Source: Martelella lutilitoris (GTDB taxonomy: Bacteria > Pseudomonadota > Alphaproteobacteria > Rhizobiales > Rhizobiaceae). Taken from it: 64,000 nucleotides of DNA. The first letter of the stretch is position 1. The number at the start of each line of letters is the position of its first letter. The stretch spans positions 182,198 through 246,197 of the forward strand of contig NZ_CP066788.1 in NCBI RefSeq assembly GCF_016598595.1, written 5' to 3'. The notes under the pieces are model-generated. The model was not told the origin of the DNA. It did no database searches and saw nothing but the letters and a program-made list of their open reading frames with translations. The position numbers and the translations under genes were made by a program. Positions 54,377-63,926 of this stretch are shown here, in pieces.

Positions 54377-55270
54377 ATGGCCGATACGACACTTTCCTCC
54401 GGCACGCCGGAAACGGCCGAACCGGAAGGCACGGGCGAACCCGGTTTCTTCCGTGTCCTGCTTGCGCGGCGTTCGGTGCAGGTCTCACTGGCCGTGTTCC
54501 TGGCAATCGCAATTCTCTGTCTGTTCGCGTCGCTGGTGGCGCCCGCCAATCCCGATGCGATGTCGGTGCGCGAGCGCCTGCAGGGACCGAGTGCTGCCCA
54601 CTGGTTCGGCACGGATGCGTTCGGACGCGATGTACTGTCGCGCCTTCTTTACGCCGGGCGCTCTTCGCTCAGCATCGGACTTTCGGTGGCGATCCTGTCG
54701 TCGTTGATTGGCGTGGTGATTGGCCTGACGGCAGGCTTCTTCAGCCGGCTCGACTGGCCGTTTTCGCGGTTGATCGACGCGATGATGGCGTTTCCGGACA
54801 TCCTCATGGCGCTGTCGCTCGTCGCGATTTTCGGCGGCACCCTCACCAATGTCGTGGTCGCGCTCTCGATCGTTTATGCGCCGCGCGTCGCCCGCATCGT
54901 CAGAGCCTCGACGATGGTCATCCGCGAAATGCCTTATGTCGAGGCCGCACGGGCTCTGGGAACGCGGACCTGGCGCATCATGATCACCCATGCGCTGCGC
55001 AACATCGTCTCGCCGATCCTGGTGCAGGCAACGTTCATCTTCGCCTATGCGATGCTGGCCGAGGCCGGCCTCTCCTTCCTCGGCATCGGCGTCGACCCCG
55101 AGACCCCGACCTGGGGCATCATGGTCAATGAAGGCCGCCAATACCTCGACACGGCCATCTATCTCATCCTGTTTCCGGGCGTTGCCATATCGCTGTCCGT
55201 ACTGACTCTCCAGATCGTCGGCGACGCGCTGCGCGACGCTCTCGACCCGCATCTTGCCAAGGAAGCCTGA
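54377..55270 (+). CDS. ABC transporter permease (DppC-like), second system
   Basis: 297-residue permease with AAHWFGTDAFGRDVLSRLLYAGRSSLS and the EAA loop EAARALGTRTWRIMITHALRNIVSPI. The amidohydrolase ATG follows the TGA with no gap, a sign of tight coupling. Confidence 0.92.
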   Translation: MADTTLSSGTPETAEPEGTGEPGFFRVLLARRSVQVSLAVFLAIAILCLFASLVAPANPDAMSVRERLQGPSAAHWFGTDAFGRDVLSRLLYAGRSSLSIGLSVAILSSLIGVVIGLTAGFFSRLDWPFSRLIDAMMAFPDILMALSLVAIFGGTLTNVVVALSIVYAPRVARIVRASTMVIREMPYVEAARALGTRTWRIMITHALRNIVSPILVQATFIFAYAMLAEAGLSFLGIGVDPETPTWGIMVNEGRQYLDTAIYLILFPGVAISLSVLTLQIVGDALRDALDPHLAKEA

Positions 55271-56382
55271 ATGTCTCTCACCCTCGTCAATTTCCACATT
55301 ATCGGGTTCGATGACGCACCCGATCAAATCCACATCGGCGATGACGGCCTGCTTGCGAAGAACGCCGCGCCGGACGCCCGGCTCATCGATTGCAACGGCG
55401 CCTTTCTGTCGCCAGGCTGGTGCGACCTGCATGTCCATGTCTGGCATGGTGGCACGGACATTTCGGTGCGGGCCTCGCAGGCCGGCCGGCCGACCGGCGT
55501 CACCGCCATGGCCGATGCCGGCTCGGCCGGCGAGGCGAGTTTTCACGGCCTGCGCGAATACGTCATCGAACGCCAGTCCGAAACCGTGCGCGCGTTTCTC
55601 AACATCGGCTCCATCGGGCTGGTTGCCTGCAACCGGGTGCCCGAACTGATCGACTGGCGCTCCATCGATATCGACAAGACACTGGCCGTGGTCGAGGCCA
55701 ATCGCGACGTCATCTGCGGCATCAAGGTTCGCGCCTCGGGCGTGATCGTCGGCTCCTGGGGGATCACACCCGCCAAGATCGCCAAGCGCGTCGCCGAAAT
55801 GACCAGGCTGCCGCTGATGGTGCATGTGGGCGAACCGCCGCCGCTGATTGACGAGGTCTTCGAACTTCTGACGCCGGGCGATATCGTGACCCATTGCTTC
55901 AACGGCAAGGCCGCCGGCTCGATCCGCGACACCGATGCGCTGTTCAAAATGGCGCAGGACATGGCGGCGCGGGGCATATTGATGGATATCGGACATGGCG
56001 GGGCCTCGTTCAATTTCGAGACCGCGCGCGCCTCGATGGCCGATGGCCTGAAGCCGTTCTCGATTTCGACGGACCTCCATCTCCACAGCATCGAGGACCC
56101 GGTGCGCGACCTCGCGACCACCATGTCCAAGCTCTACGGCCTCGGTTTGCCCTTCGACGATTGTATTGAAGCGGTCTGCGCCGGACCGCGCGGCGTGCTC
56201 GGCCTCAGCGGGCGCGGCGGTCTTGCCGCCGGAACACGCGCCGATTTCACGGTTTTCGATTTCGCCGAGGCTTCGCTGCCGGTCCTCGACAGTCAGGGCA
56301 ACACCATGACGCTGGAACGGCTGTTCGAGCCGCGCATGACGGTGATCGGCAACGATGTTCAACCGGCCGCGCGGAGGGCCTC

Positions 56383-56386
<4 letters not shown>
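55271..56386 (+). CDS. Amidohydrolase, cog3964 type (acetyl-hydroxyacid/N-acyl hydrolase)
   Basis: 371-residue cytoplasmic metal-dependent hydrolase. HVHVWHG gives the HxH pair, GIKVRAS the bridging Lys, MVHVGE and THCFNG the two metal His ligands, and STDLHLHS the catalytic Asp. This set fits the cog3964 group, known for being mis-annotated as dihydroorotase and for acting on acetylated alpha-hydroxy or amino acids. Its usual neighbour is a SelA/DgaE-like PLP enzyme, present here at 59676. It is embedded between the permease and ATPase genes and so is part of the transporter operon. Confidence 0.88.
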
Positions 56387-57374
<988 letters not shown>

Positions 57375-57378
<4 letters not shown>

Positions 57379-58337
57379 CGGAACCGTTTATCAGCATTCG
57401 CAACATGACCAAGACGTTCGGCCCTGCGAGTGACCCGGTCTATGCCGTCAACGACGTCAGCTTCGATATCCCGAAGGGGTCGATAACGGGGCTGGTCGGA
57501 GAAAGCGGTTCGGGAAAATCCACGCTCGGGCGCAGCCTGCTCAGGCTGATCGAGCCGACATCGGGCAGCACGGTTTTCGACGGCTGCGACCTCAACAGCC
57601 TGAAGGCCGGTGACCTGAGGGCCATGCGTCGGCGCATGCAGATGGTGTTTCAGGACCCGGTTTCCTCCCTTAACCCCCGGCTTTCGGTCGAGGCGATCAT
57701 TGCCGAAGGTCTCGTCGCGCATGGCATCGGTTCGCGGCGCACCCGCCGCGATAAAGTGGCTTCGCTTCTGGAAGAGGTTGGTCTCAGCGCCGACCACATG
57801 CGGCGCTATCCGCACGAATTCTCGGGCGGCCAGCGTCAGCGCATCGGCATTGCCCGCGCGCTCGCGCTGGAGCCGGAATTCATCGTCGCCGACGAGAGCG
57901 TCTCCGCCCTCGATGTGTCGATCCAGGCGCAGGTGCTCAATCTGCTGCTCGATCTGCGCGAACGGCGCAACCTGACCATGCTGTTCATCGCCCACGACCT
58001 GTCGGTTGTCGACTATCTCTGCGATCAGGTCGCGGTGATGTATCTGGGCCGGCTGATGGAAATCGGTCCAGCCGCCGATATCCACGAACGTCCGCGCCAC
58101 CCCTACACGCTGGCGCTGAACTCGGCAATTCCGATGCCGCGGCCTGGCGCTGCGCGCGACCGGGAGGTTCTAAAGGGCGATATCCCCAGTCCGATGTCGC
58201 CGCCATCCGGATGCGTCTTTCGGACCCGATGCGCGCATGCGCGCGAGATCTGCGCCTCCGGCATTCCCTCGCCCGTGGAGGTTTCCGCGGGTCATTACAG
58301 TCACTGCAAGAGAATAGAGGCAATTGGTGAAAATTGA
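57375..58337 (+). CDS. ABC ATPase (DppF-like)
   Basis: 320 residues. Walker [18 protein letters not shown], signature FSGGQRQRIGIARALAL, Walker B FIVADESVSALD, and C-terminal PPSGCVFRTRCAHAREIC. It overlaps the DppD-like gene by four bases and the RidA gene by eleven. Confidence 0.93.
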
Positions 58338-58851
58338 TAATTTGCGGGAATCGCCGGAGGCGAGACTCGTCCGGTCCGGCCTCGCGCTCCCGGCGGATCC
58401 GCCCCGGCCGGTCGGCTCGTTCTGCAACGTACGCCGGTCCGGCAATCTGCTGTTCGTATCCGGCCAGGGACCCGTGCTCGCCGACGGCACACTCATGACC
58501 GGGAAGGTCGGCGACACCGTTTCGGCTGAAGAAGCGCGCGAACATGCCGAACTCGTCGCGGTCAACATCCTGACCGCCCTGCGCGCGTTTTGCGACGGCT
58601 CGCTCGACCGGGTGAGAGGCGTGGTGAAGCTGCTTGGCCTCGTCAACGCGACGCCGGAGTTTTCGCGCCACCCCTATGTCATCGACGGCGCCTCGGATCT
58701 GCTCGCCCCCATCTTCGGACAGGCCGGCATTCACTCGCGCTCCGCGTTTGGCGTGGGCTCGCTGCCCAACCAGATCACGGTCGAGATCGAGGCAATCTTC
58801 GAAATCGATGCGGAAGGCATTCAAGCCGGAACAACGGCGGATGTTCTATGA
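58327..58851 (+). CDS. RidA/YjgF-family imine deaminase-like protein
   Basis: 174 residues from GTG at 58327 (TTG at 58324 is possible). It has GSFCNVRRSGNLLFVSGQGPVL near the start and FGVGSLPNQITVEIEAIFEID at the end, the RidA fold. The usual catalytic Arg is not at the standard place in this longer, divergent RidA subgroup. Members deaminate reactive enamines from PLP enzymes, in line with the SelA-like gene nearby. Its 3' end overlaps the convergent IclR gene by 31 bases. Confidence 0.85.
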   Translation: MKIDNLRESPEARLVRSGLALPADPPRPVGSFCNVRRSGNLLFVSGQGPVLADGTLMTGKVGDTVSAEEAREHAELVAVNILTALRAFCDGSLDRVRGVVKLLGLVNATPEFSRHPYVIDGASDLLAPIFGQAGIHSRSAFGVGSLPNQITVEIEAIFEIDAEGIQAGTTADVL

Positions 58852-59615
58852 CCCACGGCGCGCTCGACAAGACTTGCAGCCTCGCGCACCTGCACGGAAA
58901 TGCTGTCGAACTTCTCCTCGAGCCGGTGGCGCGGCATGACCACGGACATGGTGAGCTGGCAGGCGCCGTCAGCGTCGCGGATGGGGGCGGCGATGCAGAC
59001 CACGCCCTCCTCGGAACTGCCCGACTGCACCGAAAGCCCTTCGAGAAAGTCCTTGCGACTGCGCTCGGAAAGAGCTTCCGGATCGGTTTCGGCAAGCCCG
59101 GTGTTGGAGGGACGAGCGCTTTCCGCGAAGGCGGCGGTGCGTTCGGCCGGATCGAGGTGGCCGAGCAGAAGCAGGCCCGAAGCGGTCCAGTTGAGCGGAA
59201 CGCGGGTGCCGACATCGGAGGTCACGCGAAAGTGGCCCTCGCCCTCGGCCATGCCGATGACGACCATCATGCCGCCGTCGCGTGCGCAGACCTGAACCAT
59301 CTCGCCGGTTCGCCGGCTGAGCGCGAGCATTTCCTTCTCGGCCTCGACATACATGTTCATGCGCGAGCGGTAGGCAAGACCGTAATGCATCAGCCGCGGT
59401 CCGAACCAGACAAGGCTCTCGGACGTCCGGCTCAACATGCCGCGTTCGACCAGTTCATCGATCAGTCGGTAGATCGTGGAAACCGGCGCGGCGGCGCTCT
59501 TGGCGAGTTCGTAGGCGGTCATGGGACGCCTGTAGTCGAGCAGGATATCCATGATCTGCAGCGTCCTGTCGATACCGCTGGTGCGCGAGCGCGGCGCTTT
59601 GCTGGTGTCTTGCAT
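58821..59615 (-). CDS. IclR-family transcriptional regulator
   Basis: 264 residues. GIDRTLQIMDILLDYRRPMTAYELAKSAAAPVSTIYRLIDELVERGML is the winged helix, and the C-terminal effector domain has VPLNWTASGLLLLGHLD and VCIAAPIRDADGACQLTMSVVMP. Divergent from the SelA-like gene. An operator-like site lies between them and is repeated upstream of the transporter operon, marking this protein as the regulator of both. Confidence 0.92.
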   Translation of the reverse strand: MQDTSKAPRSRTSGIDRTLQIMDILLDYRRPMTAYELAKSAAAPVSTIYRLIDELVERGMLSRTSESLVWFGPRLMHYGLAYRSRMNMYVEAEKEMLALSRRTGEMVQVCARDGGMMVVIGMAEGEGHFRVTSDVGTRVPLNWTASGLLLLGHLDPAERTAAFAESARPSNTGLAETDPEALSERSRKDFLEGLSVQSGSSEEGVVCIAAPIRDADGACQLTMSVVMPRHRLEEKFDSISVQVREAASLVERAVGHRTSAVVPA

Positions 59616-59649
59616 TCCAGTTCCGACCTTCCTTGATTGACCTCATCTT

Positions 59650-59666
59650 ATTTCATAATTATGGAG
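59650..59666. promoter_or_regulatory. Candidate IclR operator overlapping the ribosome binding site, copy 2
   Basis: ATTTCATAATTATGGAG has the perfect palindrome CATAATTATG at its centre and matches the site at 51761-51777 at 15 of 17 positions. It lies 34 bp from the IclR start and its GGAG serves the ATG at 59676. Confidence 0.6.
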
Positions 59667-59675
59667 TATTTTTCA

Positions 59676-60233
59676 ATGGGCAATGACCAACCCTCCACAG
59701 CGCCGGACTGGCGCTGGCACGACGAAAACGGCTTCCGGCGCATCGTCAACGTCGCCGGCACGATGACGGGGCTCGGCGCCTCGGTAGCGCCCGCCCCGGA
59801 AGTTTCGGGCGAGACGGCCGCCGCCACCGAGCGTTTCGTCGACATGCATGAATTGCAGGCGCTCGCCAGCAGGACGATTACGGAACTGACCGGCGCCGAG
59901 GCGGGCTGTCTGACGGCTTCGGCAGGGGCCGGCATATCGCTTGCGGTGGCGGCCTGCATCACCGGCCTCGACCCGGCGCGGGTGGAGGCGCTGCCTCTCA
60001 ACCCCGGCCCGAAGTCGGGGGTCGCGGTGCAGATGGGGCATCTGTGCGAATACGGGTCATCGATCGCGACCGGGGTCGCGCTTGCCGGCGCGAATGTCCG
60101 CGTCGCCGGCACGGCGACGCTGTGCAAGGACTTCCAGCTTTCCGCGGTCCTCGACGAGAACTGTCGATTTGCCTTTGAAACCGGGACTCGCGCCTTGAGC
60201 GTTTTCAAGGATTTGCGTGAGACTGAAGTGTAA
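59676..60233 (+). pseudogene. SelA/DgaE-like PLP enzyme, truncated by a transposon
   Basis: The first about 180 residues of a normally 370-400 residue protein: DENGFRRIVNVAGTMTGLGASVAP, VDMHELQALASRTITELTGAEAGCLTASAGAGISLAVAACITG, and VQMGHLCEYGSSIATGVALAGANVRVAG. These match the N-terminal half of SelA-like lyases. The PLP-binding Lys of the family lies further on and is lost. The reading ends at a TAA that belongs to the transposon end (60231-60233). The downstream half is not in this window. The ATG at 59676 is placed by GGAG upstream. Confidence 0.85.
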
Positions 60234-60289
60234 CGCCTTTCACTTCAAACGAGACTCCAGGGGGCTTTTGTTACACTCAAATTGGGATT

Positions 60290-60305
60290 GATCGACCGGT
60301 CGATC
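60290..60305. promoter_or_regulatory. 16-bp perfect palindrome before tniA
   Basis: GATCGACCGGTCGATC is a perfect palindrome 18 bp before the transposase ATG, followed by another CGACCG. It could be an operator for autoregulation of the transposase. Confidence 0.4.
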
Positions 60306-60322
60306 GACCGTAATGTCGGTGT

Positions 60323-61939
60323 ATGATTTCACCCCTCGAAGACCCCAAAATCGGCCAGGACACTGGGGACGACGGTCCACAAGAATTCCTGCGAGATCTT
60401 TTGCGCCGTAGCGGTGGAACGGTAAATGCTGAGGTGGTCGCAGAGGCACGTGAAGAATATGGTATTCCGCGCTCGACGTTATTTCGGCTCGTTGCGCGGT
60501 TTAGAAAAACGCAGCGCACCTCAAGCCTCAAACCCAAAAAACGCGGGACGCAGGAAGGCGTGACCCGTCTGGACCCGAGAACGGAGCGGGTTATTGCCGA
60601 ACAAGTGGATGACTTATGGCTCAAGAAGGAAAGGCCGAGCTTTGCTGCACTATTACGACGAATCCGGGAAGTCTGCCTTGCAGAGGGCCTGTCTGCTCCG
60701 GCCCGTAGAACAGTGCAACGGAGAGTTTCGGAACTGATCCCGATTTCCGCGGCCCGCAAGCGCGGGGAACGAGAGATCGAAGCTGCATCAACGCCAAGTC
60801 CTGGCCAGTTATCTGTTGCCAAGCCGAACGCTCTTTGGCAGATCGACCACACAATCGTCGATGTCATCGTTGTCGATGAACAGTATCGTCAGCCCATCGG
60901 ACGGCCAGTGCTGACAATTGCTATTGATGTTTGCACCAGAATGGTCGCCGGTTTCCATTTGTCATTGGAAGCCCCGTCCAGAACGTCTGTTGGCCTTTGC
61001 CTCCTGCACGCGGTTTACGACAAAACGGCATGGCTGGACGAGAGGGGCATTGATATTCCCTGGCCCGTCGCCGGACTACCCACGGTTCTCCATTGCGACA
61101 ATGGCGCCGAATTCAGATCGCGCGCGCTCGCCGACGCTTGCAAGGAATATGGCATCAAACTGCAGTTTAGACCGCCAGCGACACCGCGCTTCGGTGGACA
61201 CATCGAGCGGCTGATCGGAACGATGATGGGAGCTGTTCATCTGCTGCCAGGGACAACGTTCAGCAATGTGAAAATCAGGGGTGATTACGATTCCGAGGAC
61301 CGTGCGACCTTTACATTACGCGAACTGGAAAAGTGGATCGCACTGGAAATCGTTGGGAAATACCATCAACGTATTCACGCCTCACTGTTGCGCCCTCCCC
61401 TGGCCCTATGGCGCGAACGGCAAGGTGAAGTCGATTTCGACTTGCCGCCGGACCGAATGGCGTTCTGGACCAGCTTCCTGCCAGGCGACCGGAGGCGCCT
61501 GCTGAAGGACGGCATTCACCTGGAGAAGATTCGCTACTGGTCGGACGCCCTATCACGGGATGTCGGCCGGGGTGCAGAGCTTGAGATCAAATATGATCCA
61601 CGAGACCTTTCCCGGATATTCGTTCGCCAGTCGGACGGCCGGTTTGTAGAGGCGCGGTATCGAAATCTCGCCTATCCGCCGGTCTCATGGTGGGAATGGA
61701 AACACGCCAAGAAAAGGCTGCGAGACCAGGGACGGCGTGAGTTACAGGAAGACGTTATTTTTGCAGCGATCGCAAAACAGCGACAGATTGAGGACATTGC
61801 CGCATCCTCAAGCGCTAAAGCGCGCCGGAGTACCGCGCGAAGACCTGTTAAACAGGACCAAAAGGAAAGCGGCCATGTCACGACCATAGATATGACCAAA
61901 CCAACTGCTTCAGGCGACGACACGGAATTTTGGGATTGA
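60323..61939 (+). CDS. tniA: TniA/TnsB-like DDE transposase
   Basis: 538 residues. N-terminal helix-turn-helix segments (GTVNAEVVAEAREEYGIPRSTLFRLVARF near 32-60) bind the ends. The catalytic core has Asp175 in LWQIDHT, Asp259 in LHCDNGAEF and Glu295 in GGHIERLIGT, the D,D(35)E set of retroviral-type integrases. A Mu-transposase C-terminal beta domain with RAFWTSFLPGDRRRLLKDG-like sequence follows (about 400-460), and a disordered basic C-terminus that likely contacts the ATPase. Overlaps tniB by one base. Codon use and AT content differ from the neighbours, as expected for mobile DNA. Confidence 0.9.
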   Translation: MISPLEDPKIGQDTGDDGPQEFLRDLLRRSGGTVNAEVVAEAREEYGIPRSTLFRLVARFRKTQRTSSLKPKKRGTQEGVTRLDPRTERVIAEQVDDLWLKKERPSFAALLRRIREVCLAEGLSAPARRTVQRRVSELIPISAARKRGEREIEAASTPSPGQLSVAKPNALWQIDHTIVDVIVVDEQYRQPIGRPVLTIAIDVCTRMVAGFHLSLEAPSRTSVGLCLLHAVYDKTAWLDERGIDIPWPVAGLPTVLHCDNGAEFRSRALADACKEYGIKLQFRPPATPRFGGHIERLIGTMMGAVHLLPGTTFSNVKIRGDYDSEDRATFTLRELEKWIALEIVGKYHQRIHASLLRPPLALWRERQGEVDFDLPPDRMAFWTSFLPGDRRRLLKDGIHLEKIRYWSDALSRDVGRGAELEIKYDPRDLSRIFVRQSDGRFVEARYRNLAYPPVSWWEWKHAKKRLRDQGRRELQEDVIFAAIAKQRQIEDIAASSSAKARRSTARRPVKQDQKESGHVTTIDMTKPTASGDDTEFWD

Positions 61940-62817
61940 TGATTGAATTCACGCATTTAGCGCCCGGCGCCGCAGCACTTGCCAACGCACCAAACGAAAC
62001 ACGGATTCGTGCCATTCGATCTGATCGTTGGGTCGGTTTTGATCGCGCCCGTCGTGTGTTGCGGCATCTTGATGGACTTTGCGACCATCCACCATCAACG
62101 CGTCCGCCGGGGCTTGCAATTTATGGCCATAGCGGCATGGGCAAAACTATGCTGGTGGAAAAGTTCAAACGTGATCACCCACCAGTTATTAATCACAGCA
62201 CCGGTGTTGAGAGTATGCCAGTGCTGGCAATCACACTGACGTCACGACCTACGGAACGCCGAATATATGGGCAATTGCTGATGGCCATGGGAGCGAGCAT
62301 CAACGAACGCCTGACGCTCATGGAACTTGAGATAAGGACCGTTCTCCTCCTGAAAAGCAATAACGTTCGCGTTCTGGTATTCGATGAGGTTCACAACCTG
62401 CTTGCGGGAACCCCGAGAGAACAGCGTGTGATCCTCCAACTGTTGCGATATCTCAGTAACGAGACCAAAGCCTCGCTCGTCTGCCTTGGTGTGTCCGAAG
62501 CCCGCGACGCGATTGCCGGCGACACTCAACTGGCACGGCGCCTGGATCAGTTTGTGCTGCCTAGATGGAATGCAAATGAGGAGTTTCAGGAACTGGTCAC
62601 CGCAATTCTGCGCAGTCTACCGCTCCAACTTCCGTCCGCCTTATCGAGCCAAAGTCTGCGACACCTCTCCCGTCTCGGCGACGGCATAACGGCACGTGTG
62701 TTTGGGATACTCAACGAACTCGCAATTGAAGCCATTCAGGATGGCACAGAGCGGATCACCGATGAAAACATTGAATCCTGGAAGCCTTCCTTGGAAAAAG
62801 AAGCGGCATTCGCCTAG
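61939..62817 (+). CDS. tniB: TniB/TnsC-like AAA ATPase
   Basis: 292 residues from the ATG at 61939 that overlaps the transposase stop; a TTG at 61930 is less likely. AIYGHSGMGKTMLVEKF is Walker A and VRVLVFDEVHNLLAG Walker B, with sensor-type residues after them. This group selects the target and activates the transposase. A 26-bp hairpin follows five bases after the stop. Confidence 0.9.
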   Translation: MIEFTHLAPGAAALANAPNETRIRAIRSDRWVGFDRARRVLRHLDGLCDHPPSTRPPGLAIYGHSGMGKTMLVEKFKRDHPPVINHSTGVESMPVLAITLTSRPTERRIYGQLLMAMGASINERLTLMELEIRTVLLLKSNNVRVLVFDEVHNLLAGTPREQRVILQLLRYLSNETKASLVCLGVSEARDAIAGDTQLARRLDQFVLPRWNANEEFQELVTAILRSLPLQLPSALSSQSLRHLSRLGDGITARVFGILNELAIEAIQDGTERITDENIESWKPSLEKEAAFA

Positions 62818-62821
62818 CCGA

Positions 62822-62884
62822 CAAAACGTTACACTTCAATTGAGACTTTTCGGGCTTGAGTCTCAATTGAAGTGTAACGTTTTG
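62822..62884. repeat. Perfect 26-bp inverted repeat after tniB
   Basis: Arms 62822-62847 and 62859-62884 are exact complements around an 11-nt loop. Each arm holds TGAAGTGTAACG and AGTCTCAATT, sequences that recur at the left end. It is both a likely pair of transposase sites and a strong transcription stop for tniAB, with TTTT in the loop side. Confidence 0.85.
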
Positions 62885-63059
62885 GTATAAACTGACCGAG
62901 TCTCAGTTTGGAGTGCAAATCGATACCAATTGTTTCTAAATCGTGTGTTGCTAAAGCAGCATTTGAATCGCATTTGAGATAAATCCAAGTCTTTGATTTT
63001 TCCCAGTTTTTATCTGTTCCTCGTAGTGTCTTTCCATCAACTTTGGGGAAAGGTTCAAC

Positions 63060-63650
63060 ATGGGAAAGTCAGTTATTGCGGCGCTTGCGCTCGCCTTGTC
63101 ATGCGGCGCCGCCGGCGCCAATGCACTCCATCTCAACCAGACGCAGCCAACTAGCGTTGCGAATATGGTGACGTTCGGCAGAACGACAATACCTATCGGC
63201 TATTATGACTATTGCCAGCGCTACGCCGATCGCTGTGACCGCCCCGCAGATGGCCAGATCGTCGAATTGACACGCGAACTTTGGAGCGACATCATTCAAA
63301 CCAATGATGATGTGAATACGTCCGTTGCACCTCTGACCGACAACGAAATATTCGGGGTTGAAGAGCGGTGGGAATATCCCAAAAATGTTGGCGATTGCGA
63401 AGATTACGCACTTGAAAAGCGCAAACGCCTAAATCAACGGGGCATACCCTTGGGTGCACTATCAATGACGGTTGGACGGGATGCAAATGGAGGCGGACAT
63501 GCGGTCCTGACCGTTATCACCGATCGGGGGGATTTCGTTCTGGACAACGTTGAACCTCGGGTTCTGCTCTGGAAAGAAACAGAACTCTATTTCCTCAAGC
63601 GCCAATCGCAACATGACCCCAACACATGGGTCAGTCTCGTCTCTGGTTGA
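63060..63650 (+). CDS. Bacterial transglutaminase-like cysteine protease (BTLCP/DUF920)
   Basis: 196 residues with a signal peptide (MGKSVIAALALALSCGAAGANA). The catalytic triad is Cys in VGDCEDYALEKRKRL, His in GGGHAVLTVI and Asp in DFVLDNVEPRV. TEDNEIFGVEERWEYP-type sequence before the Cys also matches the family, which is thought to process or trim surface adhesins (LapG-like). Ribosome binding site GGGGAAAGG. It lies just outside the transposon's apparent right end and could be cargo or resident. Confidence 0.88.
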   Translation: MGKSVIAALALALSCGAAGANALHLNQTQPTSVANMVTFGRTTIPIGYYDYCQRYADRCDRPADGQIVELTRELWSDIIQTNDDVNTSVAPLTDNEIFGVEERWEYPKNVGDCEDYALEKRKRLNQRGIPLGALSMTVGRDANGGGHAVLTVITDRGDFVLDNVEPRVLLWKETELYFLKRQSQHDPNTWVSLVSG

Positions 63651-63867
63651 ATCGTGGGCTGGAGGTCGATATCCAAACACCTCCAGCGCCTACAACAAGA
63701 GCTAGCAAAAAGCTCGCGAACCCTCCGTACAATGCTTCCATCATGTTATGGCCTCCGACAAGACAAAAAAGGCCAAACAGGACTGCAAAGCCCGAATAGG
63801 CCGCCAGGGTCGTCGCGCTGAAAAGGCCGATACGTGCCAGCAGGTGAGAAAGTCCGATGTGATCCAT
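63631..63867 (-). CDS. Small membrane protein, overlaps the protease gene end
   Basis: 78 residues from the ATG at 63867 (a longer start at 63903 exists). Two hydrophobic stretches (LFSATTLAAYSGFAVLFGLFCLV and ALYGGFASFLLALVVGAGGVW) give a likely two-helix membrane protein. Its 3' end overlaps the convergent protease gene by 20 bases. No family recognised. Confidence 0.5.
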   Translation of the reverse strand: MDHIGLSHLLARIGLFSATTLAAYSGFAVLFGLFCLVGGHNMMEALYGGFASFLLALVVGAGGVWISTSSPRFNQRRD

Positions 63868-63894
63868 CCCCAAATTATGGATGCACCATCGGCA

Positions 63895-63926
63895 CACAGC
63901 CAATCACTTGTCGGTGATTGGCTGTG
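63895..63926. promoter_or_regulatory. Perfect 13-bp hairpin upstream of the small membrane protein
   Basis: CACAGCCAATCAC (63895-63907) and GTGATTGGCTGTG (63914-63926) are exact complements around TTGTCG. It lies 28 bp upstream of the ATG at 63867 on the minus strand, so it could be an operator or a 5' leader hairpin. No T-tract follows on either strand. Confidence 0.55.

Larger units (their letters stand above)
60218..62905. mobile_element. Two-gene TniA/TniB-type transposon
   Basis: The element spans a TGAGACT at 60218 and its complement AGTCTCA ending at 62905. Within it lie a DDE transposase and an AAA ATPase, with repeated TGAAGTGTAACG-type sites near both ends: 60218-60235, 60270-60287 (inverted), 62822-62847 (inverted) and 62859-62884. 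This multi-site end is typical for the Tn7/Mu/Tn5053 branch. I see no tniQ, resolvase or cargo between. No matching 5-bp target duplication is found (TTGCG on the left and GTTTG on the right), so the exact ends or later deletions are uncertain. Confidence 0.65.

Noticed and set aside
52263..54512. 749-codon minus-strand frame opposite the peptide transporter genes
   Set aside because: Antisense shadow without domains, covering three genes with clear transporter motifs.
60218..62905. Reading the tniAB element as a Tn7-like CRISPR-associated transposon
   Set aside because: No CRISPR array, Cas gene or TniQ is visible in the window; only the transposase and ATPase relationship fits.
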